A stretch of 64,000 nt of DNA from Microtetraspora sp. NBRC 16547. GTDB lineage: Bacteria; Actinomycetota; Actinomycetes; Streptosporangiales; Streptosporangiaceae. The stretch is taken from positions 62,001-126,000 of the forward strand of contig NZ_BSSE01000008.1 in the NCBI RefSeq assembly GCF_030268965.1, given 5' to 3'. The notes beneath the pieces were generated by a model. The model did no database searches. It worked only from the letters and a program-made list of their open reading frames with translations, and had not been told where the DNA came from. Both the position numbers and the translations under genes were made by a program. Below, one piece after another: positions 1 to 9,021 of this stretch (within the stretch, counting starts at the first letter, position 1; each line of letters begins with the position of its first letter).

Positions 1-3000
1 TACGCCTCCCGCATCCGGGCCGTGTCGGAGAGGAGCATGCCCGCGAGGGCCCGCCAGATCAGGGCCAGCTCGTACAGGAAGTCGGTTCTGACCGGTTCCC
101 GGGACGTGGCGACGGCCCGCGCGTCTTTCAGATGCCCGGCCGCGGCGAGGGCCAGGGCGTACGCGTCGGGGGTCCACTTCGCCCCTCGCAGATGCGCCTC
201 CCCGAGCGGCTCGACCATCTCGGCCGCGCGTCCGTCGACGAGGTGCAGGCAGAACGTGGCGATCAGCGGCAGGTCCTGGCGGCCCTCCAGCATCCCCGCC
301 CGCGCGGTCAGCCGGGCCGCGTTCCGGTAGGCGCGCTCCGCCCCGGCGTAGTCGCCGGTGATCATCAGGCGCTGTCCCGCGTACCAGGCGCCCACGGCGG
401 CGGGAGCGGGCAGGTCGTACTGCCGTCCCAGCCGCTCGGCCTGCGCCAGATGGGAGTCGGCCTCGGCGAAGTCGCCGCGGGCCGCCGCGCACTCCAGCAG
501 GACCAGGTGCGCCAGTGTCCGCACCGAGATCTGCCCGGACTCGGCGCCGACGCGCAGCAGCTCGCGGCCGATGGTCTCCCGCTCGTCCACCTGGGTCATG
601 GTGTACGACTGGCGGAGCCGGCCGCTCAACGCCGTCGCGAGCAGCGCGGGGTCGCCGCTCGACCGCGCCAGCTCCTCGGCCTCCAGCGACGCCTGGTAGC
701 CGCGCTGCGTCGCGGAGCCCTCCAGTTCGAGCGCCAGCGTGGCCAGCAGGCTCGCGCGCAGGGACTGCTCCCCGGCCGGGAGCTCGACCAGCGCCTTCTC
801 GGTGACGTCGACGATCTCCCACGCGGTCCGGGTGAAGTCACGCGCGATGCCCTTGTGCGGGACGGCCAGCGCCGCCGCGACCCGCGCGGTCAGCTCCAGG
901 TCGCCGAGCGGCAGCGCGACGTCCATCGCCTCCCGGCGGTGCGCCCGCGCCGCGGTCATGTCGCCGCACAGCGCCAGCGCCCTGATCATCCTGAGCTGGA
1001 GCTCCAGTCGCTCCTTTACGCCTCCGGAGCGGGCCCGGTCGAACGCCGCGATGGCCCGCTGCCACAGCGACGCCGCCTCGCGGTGCGCGAAGCGGCGCTC
1101 GGCCTGCTCCGCCGCCAGGCCCGCGTAGCGTTCCGCCTTCGCCGCCGTCTCCACGGTGCCCGCGGCCTCGTAGTGGTGGGCCAGCGCGGCCACGTCGGCG
1201 GGCGCGCGCCGCTCGATCACCGAGGCGACCGCGGCGTGCAGCCGCGACCTGCGCAGCCGCGAGGCGTCGGAGTAGATGGTGTCCCGCACCAGGTCGTGGT
1301 CGAACCTGAGCAGCCCGGGACCCGGCTCGGTCACCAGGCCCGCCAGCAGGCCGGCCTCGACCGCGTCCACCACCGCGTCCTCGGCGCCGGAGACGTCCAC
1401 CAGCACGTCCACGTCCACGTCACGGCCGATCACCGCGGCCTGCAGCAGGACCTGCTGCGCCCGCTCGGGCAGCCGGGCGACCCGGCGGCGGAGCACGTCG
1501 CGCACGCCGGACGGCACCTGCGAGAGGTCCGCCTCGGCCTCGAACAGCCGCACCGTCTCCTTGACGAAGAACGGGTTGCCGCCGGTCCGCTCGACGATCG
1601 CGGCCACGACCTCCTCGTCCACGTCGCGCACGCACGTCGCCCGGACCAGCTCGGCGACCGACGCGTCGTCCAGCCCGTCCAGCCCGACGCGTACGGGGGC
1701 CAGCCGGGCGAGCGCGGCCAGGACGTCCTGCTGCCGGTCGTTCAGCTCGCCCTCGCGGCAGGTGACCACGAGCAGGACCCGGCTGGCGGCCAGCAGGCTG
1801 GGCAGGGCGCGTAGCAGCGCGAGCGTCTGCTCGTCGGCCCAGTGCAGGTCCTCAAGGGTGATCAGCAGCGGCGCCTCGCGGGCGACCGCGGAGAGGTAGC
1901 CGCCGACCGCGCGGTGCAGTCGGAACCCGCCGGACGCCTCGTCGTCGGCGGTGTCCGGCGCGGTGTCGTCGAGCAGCGGCGCGAGCAGCGCGGCGTACTC
2001 GCCCGCGCCCCTTCGCGCGATCAGCGTCCGGAGCACCTCGACCCAGGCCCAGCCCGGCGGCGTCGCGCTGCTGTCGGGACAGCCGCCCGCGGCGCTGACC
2101 CAGCCGTCGAGCCGCGCGGCGAGCTGCCGGAGCAGCGTGGTCTTGCCGGCGCCCGCGTCCCCGCCGATGAGCGCGACCGTGAACCGGCCCGCCTGCGCGC
2201 GCGGCGCAGCCGCGGCGAGCGTGGCCAGCTCGCCGTCACGCCCCACGAACGGCTCGGGTTCGAGCGGGGGAACGGTCCCGGCCTCGACGGGTCGCGGCGG
2301 CCAGGACGAGGTCACCTCCTGGACCCGGCGCTGGGCCGACGGCGCCAGGTCCAGACCGGGATCCTGCGCCAGGATGTCGGCCTCCATCTTCCGCAGCGCC
2401 GGCCCGGGGTCGATGCCCAGCTCGTCGGAGAGCACGGCCCGCGCCCGGCGGAGCGCGGCCAGCGCGTCCCCCTGCCTGCCGCAGCGGTAGAGGGCCAGGG
2501 CGAGCAGCCGCCAGCCCTCCTCGCGGAGCGGGTGCTCCGCGGTCAGCCCCTCCAGGTCGGGGACGGTCTCGGCGTGCAGGCCCATCCGCAGTCCCGAGTC
2601 GGCGTACCGCTCCCGCGCCACCAGTCGCAGCTCGCTCAGCCGCGCGACCTCGGCCTCCGCCCACGGCTGCTCGGCGAAGTCGGAGTACGGCGTGCCCTGC
2701 CACAGGCCGAGCGCGGACTCCAGCCGGGCCCTGGCGGACGACGGGTTCTCCTCCAGCCGTTCCCCGGCGGACCGTACGGTCGCCTCGAAGCGGAGCGCGT
2801 CCACCTGCTCGGGGGCGGCGCGCAGCGCGTACCCGGACGCCACGGTCACCAGCAGCCGGGTCGGTCCGCCGCGCGGCCGGTCGGGTTCGATGACGCGGCG
2901 CAGCCGCGAGATGTAGACCTGGAGCCCGGACTGGGCGCCCCGCGCGTCGTCCCACAGGTCGAAGAGCAGCGTGTCGACCGGAACGACCTGGCCGCGGGCG

Positions 3001-3110
3001 ACCAGGAGGCGGGCGAGGACGGCGCGCTGGCGCAACCCGCCGAGGTCGAGCTCCCGACCGCCGTCGTACGCTTCGACCGGTCCAAGTACCCGGAATGCCA
3101 CTGTGGTCAT
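1..3110 (-). CDS. SARP/AfsR-type transcriptional regulator with AAA ATPase domain (partial, 3' end beyond window)
   Basis: The reverse-strand frame opens with ATG at 3110 and is still open at base 1, giving at least 1036 codons. Residues 1-100 form an OmpR-like winged helix (start MTTVAFRVLGPVEAYDGG), and about 100-245 form a bacterial transcriptional activation domain ending near DELGIDPGPALR. An AAA/NTPase domain begins at PFVGRDGELATL, with Walker A GGDAGAGKTT (about 316-325) and a Walker-B-like LLITLEDLHWAD near 421. The remainder is Ala/Leu/Arg-rich helical sequence like the TPR tails of large SARP/LuxR regulators. Such proteins activate secondary-metabolite or developmental genes in response to nucleotide binding, but no target can be named. 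No strong Shine-Dalgarno precedes the start; it was chosen because the family normally begins a few residues before the FRVLGP motif. It lies 124 bases after the gene at 3235-4281 on the same strand. Confidence 0.9.
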   Translation of the reverse strand, partial: MTTVAFRVLGPVEAYDGGRELDLGGLRQRAVLARLLVARGQVVPVDTLLFDLWDDARGAQSGLQVYISRLRRVIEPDRPRGGPTRLLVTVASGYALRAAPEQVDALRFEATVRSAGERLEENPSSARARLESALGLWQGTPYSDFAEQPWAEAEVARLSELRLVARERYADSGLRMGLHAETVPDLEGLTAEHPLREEGWRLLALALYRCGRQGDALAALRRARAVLSDELGIDPGPALRKMEADILAQDPGLDLAPSAQRRVQEVTSSWPPRPVEAGTVPPLEPEPFVGRDGELATLAAAAPRAQAGRFTVALIGGDAGAGKTTLLRQLAARLDGWVSAAGGCPDSSATPPGWAWVEVLRTLIARRGAGEYAALLAPLLDDTAPDTADDEASGGFRLHRAVGGYLSAVAREAPLLITLEDLHWADEQTLALLRALPSLLAASRVLLVVTCREGELNDRQQDVLAALARLAPVRVGLDGLDDASVAELVRATCVRDVDEEVVAAIVERTGGNPFFVKETVRLFEAEADLSQVPSGVRDVLRRRVARLPERAQQVLLQAAVIGRDVDVDVLVDVSGAEDAVVDAVEAGLLAGLVTEPGPGLLRFDHDLVRDTIYSDASRLRRSRLHAAVASVIERRAPADVAALAHHYEAAGTVETAAKAERYAGLAAEQAERRFAHREAASLWQRAIAAFDRARSGGVKERLELQLRMIRALALCGDMTAARAHRREAMDVALPLGDLELTARVAAALAVPHKGIARDFTRTAWEIVDVTEKALVELPAGEQSLRASLLATLALELEGSATQRGYQASLEAEELARSSGDPALLATALSGRLRQSYTMTQVDERETIGRELLRVGAESGQISVRTLAHLVLLECAAARGDFAEADSHLAQAERLGRQYDLPAPAAVGAWYAGQRLMITGDYAGAERAYRNAARLTARAGMLEGRQDLPLIATFCLHLVDGRAAEMVEPLGEAHLRGAKWTPDAYALALAAAGHLKDARAVATSREPVRTDFLYELALIWRALAGMLLSDTARMREA

Positions 3111-3234
3111 GGTCGCCTGCGCCGGGGGGTCGCTCGCAGCAACGGCCTCGTTTCGCGCCTGCCGAGCCCGGTCATCCTCCGCGGACAAAGTATCGCGTCC
3201 ACGCCCGGGAAACCCTGCCCCTGAGGGGTTCACA

Positions 3235-4281
3235 TCAGTCGACCTTGACGGGTCTCCGGTCGCCGGCCCGGCGGCGGAACAGCGCCCATCCGCCGAGCGC
3301 GAGGCCGCCCCAGGGGATCTCGATGGTGTACGTCCAGAAGCCGAACAGGATGGCCGCGGCCGTCGCCCCCGCTTCCGGTGCGCCGAACGCCACCAGGGCG
3401 AGAGCCGTACCGGCCTCCATGAAACCGGCCCCGCTCGGCGTCGCCAGGGCGCTGGTCAGCACCCGCGACAGCGCGAAGACCGCGACGGACTCGGCCAGGC
3501 CCGGATAGGAGCCGGTGCCGTGCAGGCACAGCACGAGGATCAGCCACTGGAGGACGAGGAAGGCGATCATCCCGAGGGAGAGCGTCGGCCAGCGGCTGTG
3601 CACGACGTCCGTCGTGTCCTTGCGCAGCCGGAAGAGCGCGTCGGAGAGCTGGTGCTCCGCGGGCCGGATCCGCCGCGGGGCGAGCCGGACGAGGGCGTCG
3701 AGGGCGCGGCCGAGCAGCTGGGCCGCGCGCTCCCAGTACAGCGCCGACGCGACTACGGCGACCAGCACGAGGATCGAGATCGCCCCCACCCATCCGGCGT
3801 CGGCGACCGCCGGGCTCAGCGCCCGCCCGGACATCAGCAGCGCGAGGATGCCGGCCGCCGGCAGGATGAACCGGAAAAGCGTGTTCCAGATGCCGCTGAC
3901 CAGGGTCAGCACCACGACCGATCGGGTGGTGAACCCCCACCCGCGCGTCATGCCGAAGGTCACCGCCACACCCGCCGCGCCTCCGAAGGGCAGCAGGTTG
4001 CTGACGGCGCTGCCCGCGGCGTTCAGCGTGAGCGCCTGGGCGTGGGTCAGGCCGGGCAGCGAGCCGGTGAGCACGAATGTGTACGCCAGCAGGCTGGCCA
4101 GCCAGACCGCCGTCATCAGGAGGACCATCTGCCAGCTCAGCGTGCCGAACAGGCCGCCGATCTCGGACCAGGACACCTTCGCCCCGGTCATCGTCCCGAC
4201 GATCTTCGGGAGGAAGACGATCAGAGCCGCCGCGAGTCCGAGCGAGGCGATCGACAGCACGACCCGCAACCACTTGCTCAT
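3235..4281 (-). CDS. YbhN/LPG-synthase-TM family integral membrane protein (flippase-like)
   Basis: A 348-residue protein with about eight hydrophobic segments spread along its length. NLLPFGGAAGV (about 95-105) followed by an FGMTRGWGF segment matches the conserved loop of the lysylphosphatidylglycerol synthase transmembrane family (UPF0104/YbhN). Members lacking the soluble synthetase domain, like this one, are usually called flippase-like membrane proteins; the substrate is unknown. It is followed on the same strand by the SARP gene. An equally long frame on the same strand, shifted by one base, lacks membrane character and is a shadow. The family call is firm; the transport role is inferred. 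Confidence 0.85.
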   Translation of the reverse strand: MSKWLRVVLSIASLGLAAALIVFLPKIVGTMTGAKVSWSEIGGLFGTLSWQMVLLMTAVWLASLLAYTFVLTGSLPGLTHAQALTLNAAGSAVSNLLPFGGAAGVAVTFGMTRGWGFTTRSVVVLTLVSGIWNTLFRFILPAAGILALLMSGRALSPAVADAGWVGAISILVLVAVVASALYWERAAQLLGRALDALVRLAPRRIRPAEHQLSDALFRLRKDTTDVVHSRWPTLSLGMIAFLVLQWLILVLCLHGTGSYPGLAESVAVFALSRVLTSALATPSGAGFMEAGTALALVAFGAPEAGATAAAILFGFWTYTIEIPWGGLALGGWALFRRRAGDRRPVKVD

Positions 4282-4405
4282 CCGTCAACTCCCTAACACA
4301 TCGGCGACCGCGTTCCAGTCTGGCGGCAATGCCGAGTGGTGGGACTCCTTCTTTGGGAGGAGCGTCCCCTTAGACCTGGGTCGTGTCCGCCCCTAGGAGG
4401 AAGGA

Positions 4406-5200
4406 TCAGTCGAAGGGGTGGCGCAGCCGGGTCCCCTGCGGGACGTCGCGCCGGACGTACCATTCCGTGCCGAAGATCAGACGGTACGCCAGGAAGGGGA
4501 TCTTCAGCAGCACGCCGAGGGTGCGGTCGCCGTCGCCGCCGGTCGTCTGGCTGGCGTGCGCGGCCATCGACGCCCGCTTCGCCCGGGCGTACTTGCGGAC
4601 GTTCACCCGGTGTGTGATCACGTGGCTCGGCGAGTAGGAGCTCTCGAAACTCCGGACATCGATCTTGGGATAGAGGCGGGCGGCCAGCCGTACGCCCTTG
4701 AGGAGCGGGTCGCGGTTCACCGTGGCCTCGAGAACGATGGGGGTCCCGGCGATCTCCGCCGCCCGGGTGCCGACGCGGTACACCTGGACGTGGTCGGGAT
4801 GTCCGTACCCGCCGGCCGGGTCGTAGATGGTCAGCAGGTCGGCGCTCTCCTCCTTGAGGACCGCGGCGAGCCGCTGCGCCGCCTCCTCGGTGTCCGCGTC
4901 GATGAACGCGTTGTCCGGGCGCTCCTCGGCCACACCGCCGTCGATGGCCAGCCCCGAGTCGCCGTACCCGAGCAGGACGACGCGCGCGCACCCGAGCGTC
5001 GCCGCCGACTTCTGGAGCTCGCTCATTCGGGCCCTGCCCAGCTCGTCGCCGTGGGGCAGGTCGGCGAGGCCCCGCTCTCCGGCGGTCGCCACCACCAGCA
5101 CCACCCGGTGGCCCTCGGCGGCCAACATCGCCATCGTCCCGGCAGTCAGCAGCGCCTCGTCGTCAGGATGAGCGTGAAAGAAGACCGCGGTTCTCGACAC
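4406..5200 (-). CDS. PIG-L/LmbE family N-deacetylase
   Basis: A 264-residue protein with the zinc-binding AHPDDE motif at residues 10-15 and a second HPDHVQ motif near 134-139, the signature of the PIG-L/LmbE/MshB deacetylases. These zinc hydrolases remove acetyl or amide groups from N-acetylglucosamine-type substrates. The protein is shorter than typical MshB or Mca (around 290-300), so assignment to mycothiol metabolism is not justified. It is divergent from a GT4 glycosyltransferase that starts 68 bases away, which makes a shared role in making or trimming a glycoconjugate plausible but unproven. The start MSRTAVFFHAHPDDE is right for the family. Confidence 0.88.
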   Translation of the reverse strand: MSRTAVFFHAHPDDEALLTAGTMAMLAAEGHRVVLVVATAGERGLADLPHGDELGRARMSELQKSAATLGCARVVLLGYGDSGLAIDGGVAEERPDNAFIDADTEEAAQRLAAVLKEESADLLTIYDPAGGYGHPDHVQVYRVGTRAAEIAGTPIVLEATVNRDPLLKGVRLAARLYPKIDVRSFESSYSPSHVITHRVNVRKYARAKRASMAAHASQTTGGDGDRTLGVLLKIPFLAYRLIFGTEWYVRRDVPQGTRLRHPFD

Positions 5201-5268
5201 AGCGCAATGATTCCACGCCTCGGGACCGACGGTTTGATGGTGGTCCCGGCCTCTGCCAGTCTGGTTTG

Positions 5269-6393
5269 GTGAGGATCCTTCACATCAGTGACTGTTACCT
5301 CCCGCGGCTCGGCGGCATCGAGGTGCAGGTGGCCGACCTCGTGGGGATGCAACGAGAGGCGGGTCACACCGTCGAGGTCGCGACCGCGACCCCCGGAGAG
5401 CCTCTCCCGGGAGTGCGCCGCCTGACGGCCGGGCTCCCGTTCGACCTCCCCGTGCACCCCCGGGGCACCGCGCACCTGATCCGGCTGATGACCCGATGGC
5501 GGCCCGACGTCGTGCACGTCCACGCGGGCGCCGTCTCGCCGTTCGCGTGGCAGGGCGTGCGCGCCGCCGTACGGGCCGGGATGCCGGTCGTGGTGACGGT
5601 GCACAGCATGTGGGATCCCGTCACCTCCGGCCTCTACCTCGGCCTGCAGGCCGCCTTCGAGTGGCGGCGCTGGGGCATCGCCGTGACGGCGGTCAGCGAG
5701 GCGGCGGCCCGGCCCATCCGCGCCGTGGCCGGGGCCGGCGTCCCGGTGCAGGTGGTCTCCAACGGCCTGGACGTCGCCGCCTGGCGGACCGCGCCCGGGA
5801 GCGCCGCCCCAAAGGAGGCGGGCGAGGGCGGGGGCGCGGACGGCGTGCACGTGGTGGCGGTCGGGCGACTCGCGCCGCGCAAGCAGCCGGTGCGCCTGCT
5901 CAAGCTGCTCAAGGTGGCCCGCGCGAAGGTGCCCGCCCGGATCGCGATGCGCGCGACGATTGTGGGGGAGGGCCCCGCGCGCGCCTCGATGGAACGTTAC
6001 CTGCGCGCCGAGGGGATGGACTGGGTGTCGCTGCCCGGCAGGTTCACCCGGGACCAGATCAAGGAACTGCTCGGCTCGGCCGACGTGTTCGTCGCCCCGG
6101 CGCCGCGCGAGTCGTTCGGGCTGGCTGCCCTGGAGGCGAGGGCGGCGGGGGTGCCGGTGGTCGCGCGCTCCCAGAGCGGGGTCGCCGACTTCGTCCGTCC
6201 GGGCAAGGAGGGCCTGCTCGGCCGGAGCTTCGGCGAGCTCGCCTCGGCGGTCGCGCGGCTGGTGCGGGACGAGCGGCTGCGGACCTCGATCGCCGCGCAC
6301 AACCGCGAGGTTGAGCCGGTCGCGTGTTCCTGGCCGGCCGTGCTCGACGGCTTCGAGCGCTGCTACGAACTGGTCCGCCGCGCCCGTCCCTAG
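5269..6393 (+). CDS. GT4 family glycosyltransferase
   Basis: A GT-B fold glycosyltransferase of about 374 residues. The N-terminus MRILHISDCYLPRLGGIEVQ carries the family's Gly-Gly acceptor loop. The C-terminal Rossmann domain has VGRLAPRKQP, and the EX7E signature lies in PRESFGLAALEARAAG. The frame can begin at TTG 5266, but GTG 5269 places the methionine directly before RILHIS as in relatives, so GTG was chosen. It probably transfers a sugar from a nucleotide sugar onto a lipid, glycan or small-molecule acceptor at the cytoplasmic face; the acceptor is unknown. It diverges from the PIG-L deacetylase and is closed by a hairpin at 6392-6426. Confidence 0.9.
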   Translation: MRILHISDCYLPRLGGIEVQVADLVGMQREAGHTVEVATATPGEPLPGVRRLTAGLPFDLPVHPRGTAHLIRLMTRWRPDVVHVHAGAVSPFAWQGVRAAVRAGMPVVVTVHSMWDPVTSGLYLGLQAAFEWRRWGIAVTAVSEAAARPIRAVAGAGVPVQVVSNGLDVAAWRTAPGSAAPKEAGEGGGADGVHVVAVGRLAPRKQPVRLLKLLKVARAKVPARIAMRATIVGEGPARASMERYLRAEGMDWVSLPGRFTRDQIKELLGSADVFVAPAPRESFGLAALEARAAGVPVVARSQSGVADFVRPGKEGLLGRSFGELASAVARLVRDERLRTSIAAHNREVEPVACSWPAVLDGFERCYELVRRARP

Positions 6394-6426
6394 CCATCCG
6401 GCAAAAGGCAAACCTTGCCGGTGGCT
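6392..6426 (+). terminator. Stem-loop after the glycosyltransferase gene
   Basis: CCGGCAA at 6398-6404 pairs with TTGCCGG at 6415-6421, and the helix extends through AGCCA and TGGCT at its base with one bulged T. It begins within the stop codon region of the glycosyltransferase. No U tract follows, which is usual for actinomycete terminators. The right arm shares about 16 bases with the right end of the palindromic element at 13368-13531. Confidence 0.55.
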
Positions 6427-6480
6427 ACGTCACCGCCGCCCGCGTGAGCGAGCTGGCCGCCGGCACTAGGCTCGGCGTCC

Positions 6481-8688
6481 ATGCGTACGATCGCGATCCT
6501 CACCCGCGCACTCGTCCTGCTGCTCATCGGCCTGATACCGGCCGGTGTGGCGGGTGCCGCGTACGCCGGGACGCCGTCGCCGGAGTCAGGGACGTCATCG
6601 GCGTCGAGGGACCAGGCGGCGCGCGTCGCGCTGATCGGGGTTCCCGGCCTGCGGTGGAGCGACCTCGACCGGGAGGCGACTCCCCACCTGTGGCAGCTGG
6701 CGGGCGAGAGTGCGATCGGCTCCCTGTCCGTACGCGCGGTGGGCTCGGCGACCTGCCCCGCCGACGGCTGGCTGACGGTCTCCGCAGGCATCCGGTCGAG
6801 CGTGGGGGAGCGGTGCCTGCCGGAGGCGCCGCAGGCGCAGGGACAGGGCGCTCTCGTCAGCCGGACCTTCGGGGCCGACGCCCACGCGGACGCCGCCGGG
6901 CGGCTCGGCCAGGCGATCCACGACGCGGGCCTGTGCACGACGGCGGTGGGCCCGGGCGCGGCGCTCGCCCTGGCCGACCACGCGGGCCGGGTGGACGCGT
7001 ACGCCGCCACCCCGGAGGATCTCCCCGCCGACGGCTGGAGCCGGTGCCCGGTCATCGCGGTCGACGTCGACGCCGCCGTCCGGCCGTACCTCGCCTCCGG
7101 CGGGCTCTCCGACGAGGCGTCCGTGCCCGCGGCGCTCCGGGCGGAGGCCGTGCGTGCCGCCGACCGCGAGGTGGGCGAGGTCCTGGCGAAGCTGCCGGCG
7201 GACGCGACGGTGCTCGTGGCGGGCCTCAGCGACCGGGACAGGACGCCGCACCTGCGGGTCGCCATGCTGCGGACGCCCCGGGAACGGACGGACGCCGCCG
7301 GGCAGGAGCGGACGGACGCGGGCGGGCTCCGGGTCGGCTCGGACTCCACCCGCCGCGACGACATGGTCACCCTGCCGGACATCACCGCGACCGTGCTCGC
7401 GGTCGCCGGTCTGAGCGCGCCCGGCGTGGTGATGGGCCTGCCCTGGACGGCGAGCACCGGTCATGCCGCCCCGGCCGCCGACGCGGTGGGGGAGCTGGTG
7501 GCGGCGGACCTCGCCGGCCAGACCGTCCGCGACATGACCGGGGCCTTCTTCACGGGCTTCGCGATCGTCCAGGTGCTGTTCTACGTGTCGGCGTACCTGC
7601 TGCTGCGCCGCAACCACCCGCGCGGCCGATCGGTCCTGCGCGCGGCCGCGCTCGCGGTGGCCGCGCTGCCGGTCTCCACCTACCTGGTCAACATGTTCCC
7701 GTGGGTGCGGGCCCCGCTGCCCGCGCTCGCCGTCGTCGCCGGAGCGCTGGCCTTCGACGCGGCGATCGTCTGCGTCGCGCTCGCCGGGCCGTGGCGGAGG
7801 GCGCTGCTCGGGCCGGGGAGCGTCGTGGCCGCGATCACGGGCCTCGTCCTGGTCGCCGACCTGGTCACCGGCACGACCCTCCAGCTCAACGGCGTCATGG
7901 GCTACACCGGCGTGGTCGGCGCCCGCTACTACGGGATGGGTAACATTCCGAACGCGCTGTTCGCCACGTCCGTGCTGTTCCTGGGCGCCGTCATGGCCCA
8001 GTGGCTGATCGGCCGCGGTCACCGCCGGGCCGCCGTCGCCGCCGTGGTCGCTCTCGGCGCGGCCTGCGTCGCCTTCGAGGCGTGGCCGGGTGTGGGCAGC
8101 AAGTTCGGCGGCACCATCGGCTTCGTGTCCGCGATCGTCGTCACGGCGGTACTGGTGGCCGGCCGGAGGCTCTCCGCGCCGCGTCTGGCGTTGATCTGCG
8201 CGGGCGGAGCCACGGTCTCCCTGACCGTCGCCTTCCTCGACCACCTGCGTCCGGCGGCCGACCAGACCCACCTCGGACGCTTCATCGGCCAGGCGCTGGA
8301 CGGCAACGCGGTCCCGCAGATCCAGCAGAAGCTGGAGGCGATGCTGCGCACGTTCGGCAACGCGAACCTGCTGCCCATCGTGGTGGCGGCGCTCGCGTTC
8401 CTGGTGTTCGCGTGGTGCAATCCGGCAAAGGTCACCGCGGGGGCGCTGCCGATGGCCTTCGCCCGCGCTCCGATGCTGCGGGCCGGCCTGGCGGGTGCGC
8501 TGGTGAGCGGCGTCGTGGGCACCCTGGCCAGCGACTCCGGCATCGCGGTGCTGTCCATGACGCTCGCGCTCGCGGTGCCGCTCGCCCTCGCCGCCAGCGT
8601 GCGCGCGCTGGAACTCGGCCCGGCGCGGCCGGCGGGTGAAGCGCCGTCCCCATCCTCCACCGGCACGTGGCCGGCTCGCGGAGCATGA
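6481..8688 (+). CDS. Large actinobacterial membrane protein with exported N-terminal domain, function unknown
   Basis: A 735-residue protein. Residues 1-30 are a signal peptide or anchor (MRTIAILTRALVLLLIGLIP, ending near AYAG). About 30-350 is a soluble, presumably extracytoplasmic domain that resembles alkaline-phosphatase/sulfatase-fold exoproteins in layout (ALIGVPGLRWSDLD, PDITATVLAVAG) but shows no clear metal site. From about 355 to 700 there are roughly ten transmembrane helices. This architecture is conserved in actinomycetes without an assigned function. A TAGGCT box ends 8 bases before the ATG and may be a -10 element of a near-leaderless transcript. I see no Shine-Dalgarno. Confidence 0.8.
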   Translation: MRTIAILTRALVLLLIGLIPAGVAGAAYAGTPSPESGTSSASRDQAARVALIGVPGLRWSDLDREATPHLWQLAGESAIGSLSVRAVGSATCPADGWLTVSAGIRSSVGERCLPEAPQAQGQGALVSRTFGADAHADAAGRLGQAIHDAGLCTTAVGPGAALALADHAGRVDAYAATPEDLPADGWSRCPVIAVDVDAAVRPYLASGGLSDEASVPAALRAEAVRAADREVGEVLAKLPADATVLVAGLSDRDRTPHLRVAMLRTPRERTDAAGQERTDAGGLRVGSDSTRRDDMVTLPDITATVLAVAGLSAPGVVMGLPWTASTGHAAPAADAVGELVAADLAGQTVRDMTGAFFTGFAIVQVLFYVSAYLLLRRNHPRGRSVLRAAALAVAALPVSTYLVNMFPWVRAPLPALAVVAGALAFDAAIVCVALAGPWRRALLGPGSVVAAITGLVLVADLVTGTTLQLNGVMGYTGVVGARYYGMGNIPNALFATSVLFLGAVMAQWLIGRGHRRAAVAAVVALGAACVAFEAWPGVGSKFGGTIGFVSAIVVTAVLVAGRRLSAPRLALICAGGATVSLTVAFLDHLRPAADQTHLGRFIGQALDGNAVPQIQQKLEAMLRTFGNANLLPIVVAALAFLVFAWCNPAKVTAGALPMAFARAPMLRAGLAGALVSGVVGTLASDSGIAVLSMTLALAVPLALAASVRALELGPARPAGEAPSPSSTGTWPARGA

Positions 8689-8783
8689 GGATCGGGCGGC
8701 GCGGGCGGCGGCCGCTCGTCAGCTCAGGGTCAGAGGCTCATGGTCAGAAGGGAAGGACGCGCCCGGAAGGGGTGCGCAGGTCG

Positions 8784-8864
8784 ATGGGCTGGGGTCGCCT
8801 GGGCGGCCGAGGCCGCGTGGTGATCTGGATGCTCTTCATTCCGGCCCTCCTTTTGGTTTCATGA
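8784..8864 (+). CDS. Possible 26-residue membrane peptide
   Basis: ATG 8784 to TGA 8864 encodes a short peptide whose C-terminal half, RVVIWMLFIPALLLVS, would form one transmembrane helix. A purine-rich GGAAGGGG lies about 10 bases upstream, in the otherwise gene-free stretch 8689-9021. Apart from this small frame I see nothing coding in that stretch. Only size, hydrophobicity and a weak ribosome binding site support it, so it may be chance. Confidence 0.3.
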   Translation: MGWGRLGGRGRVVIWMLFIPALLLVS

Positions 8865-9021
8865 TTCCCAAGAACACGTCAGGATCACCCGTTCATGGTC
8901 ACTAGTAGGTATCGCATTCCGAACGGCGGCGACAGGTCCCCGACCTCCCGGGGGAGGTGAAGGCGAACCGGGGCGGATGGCGCGGCGGTGGCGGGCCGTG
9001 CCGGGGGTGGAGGCGCCTTTA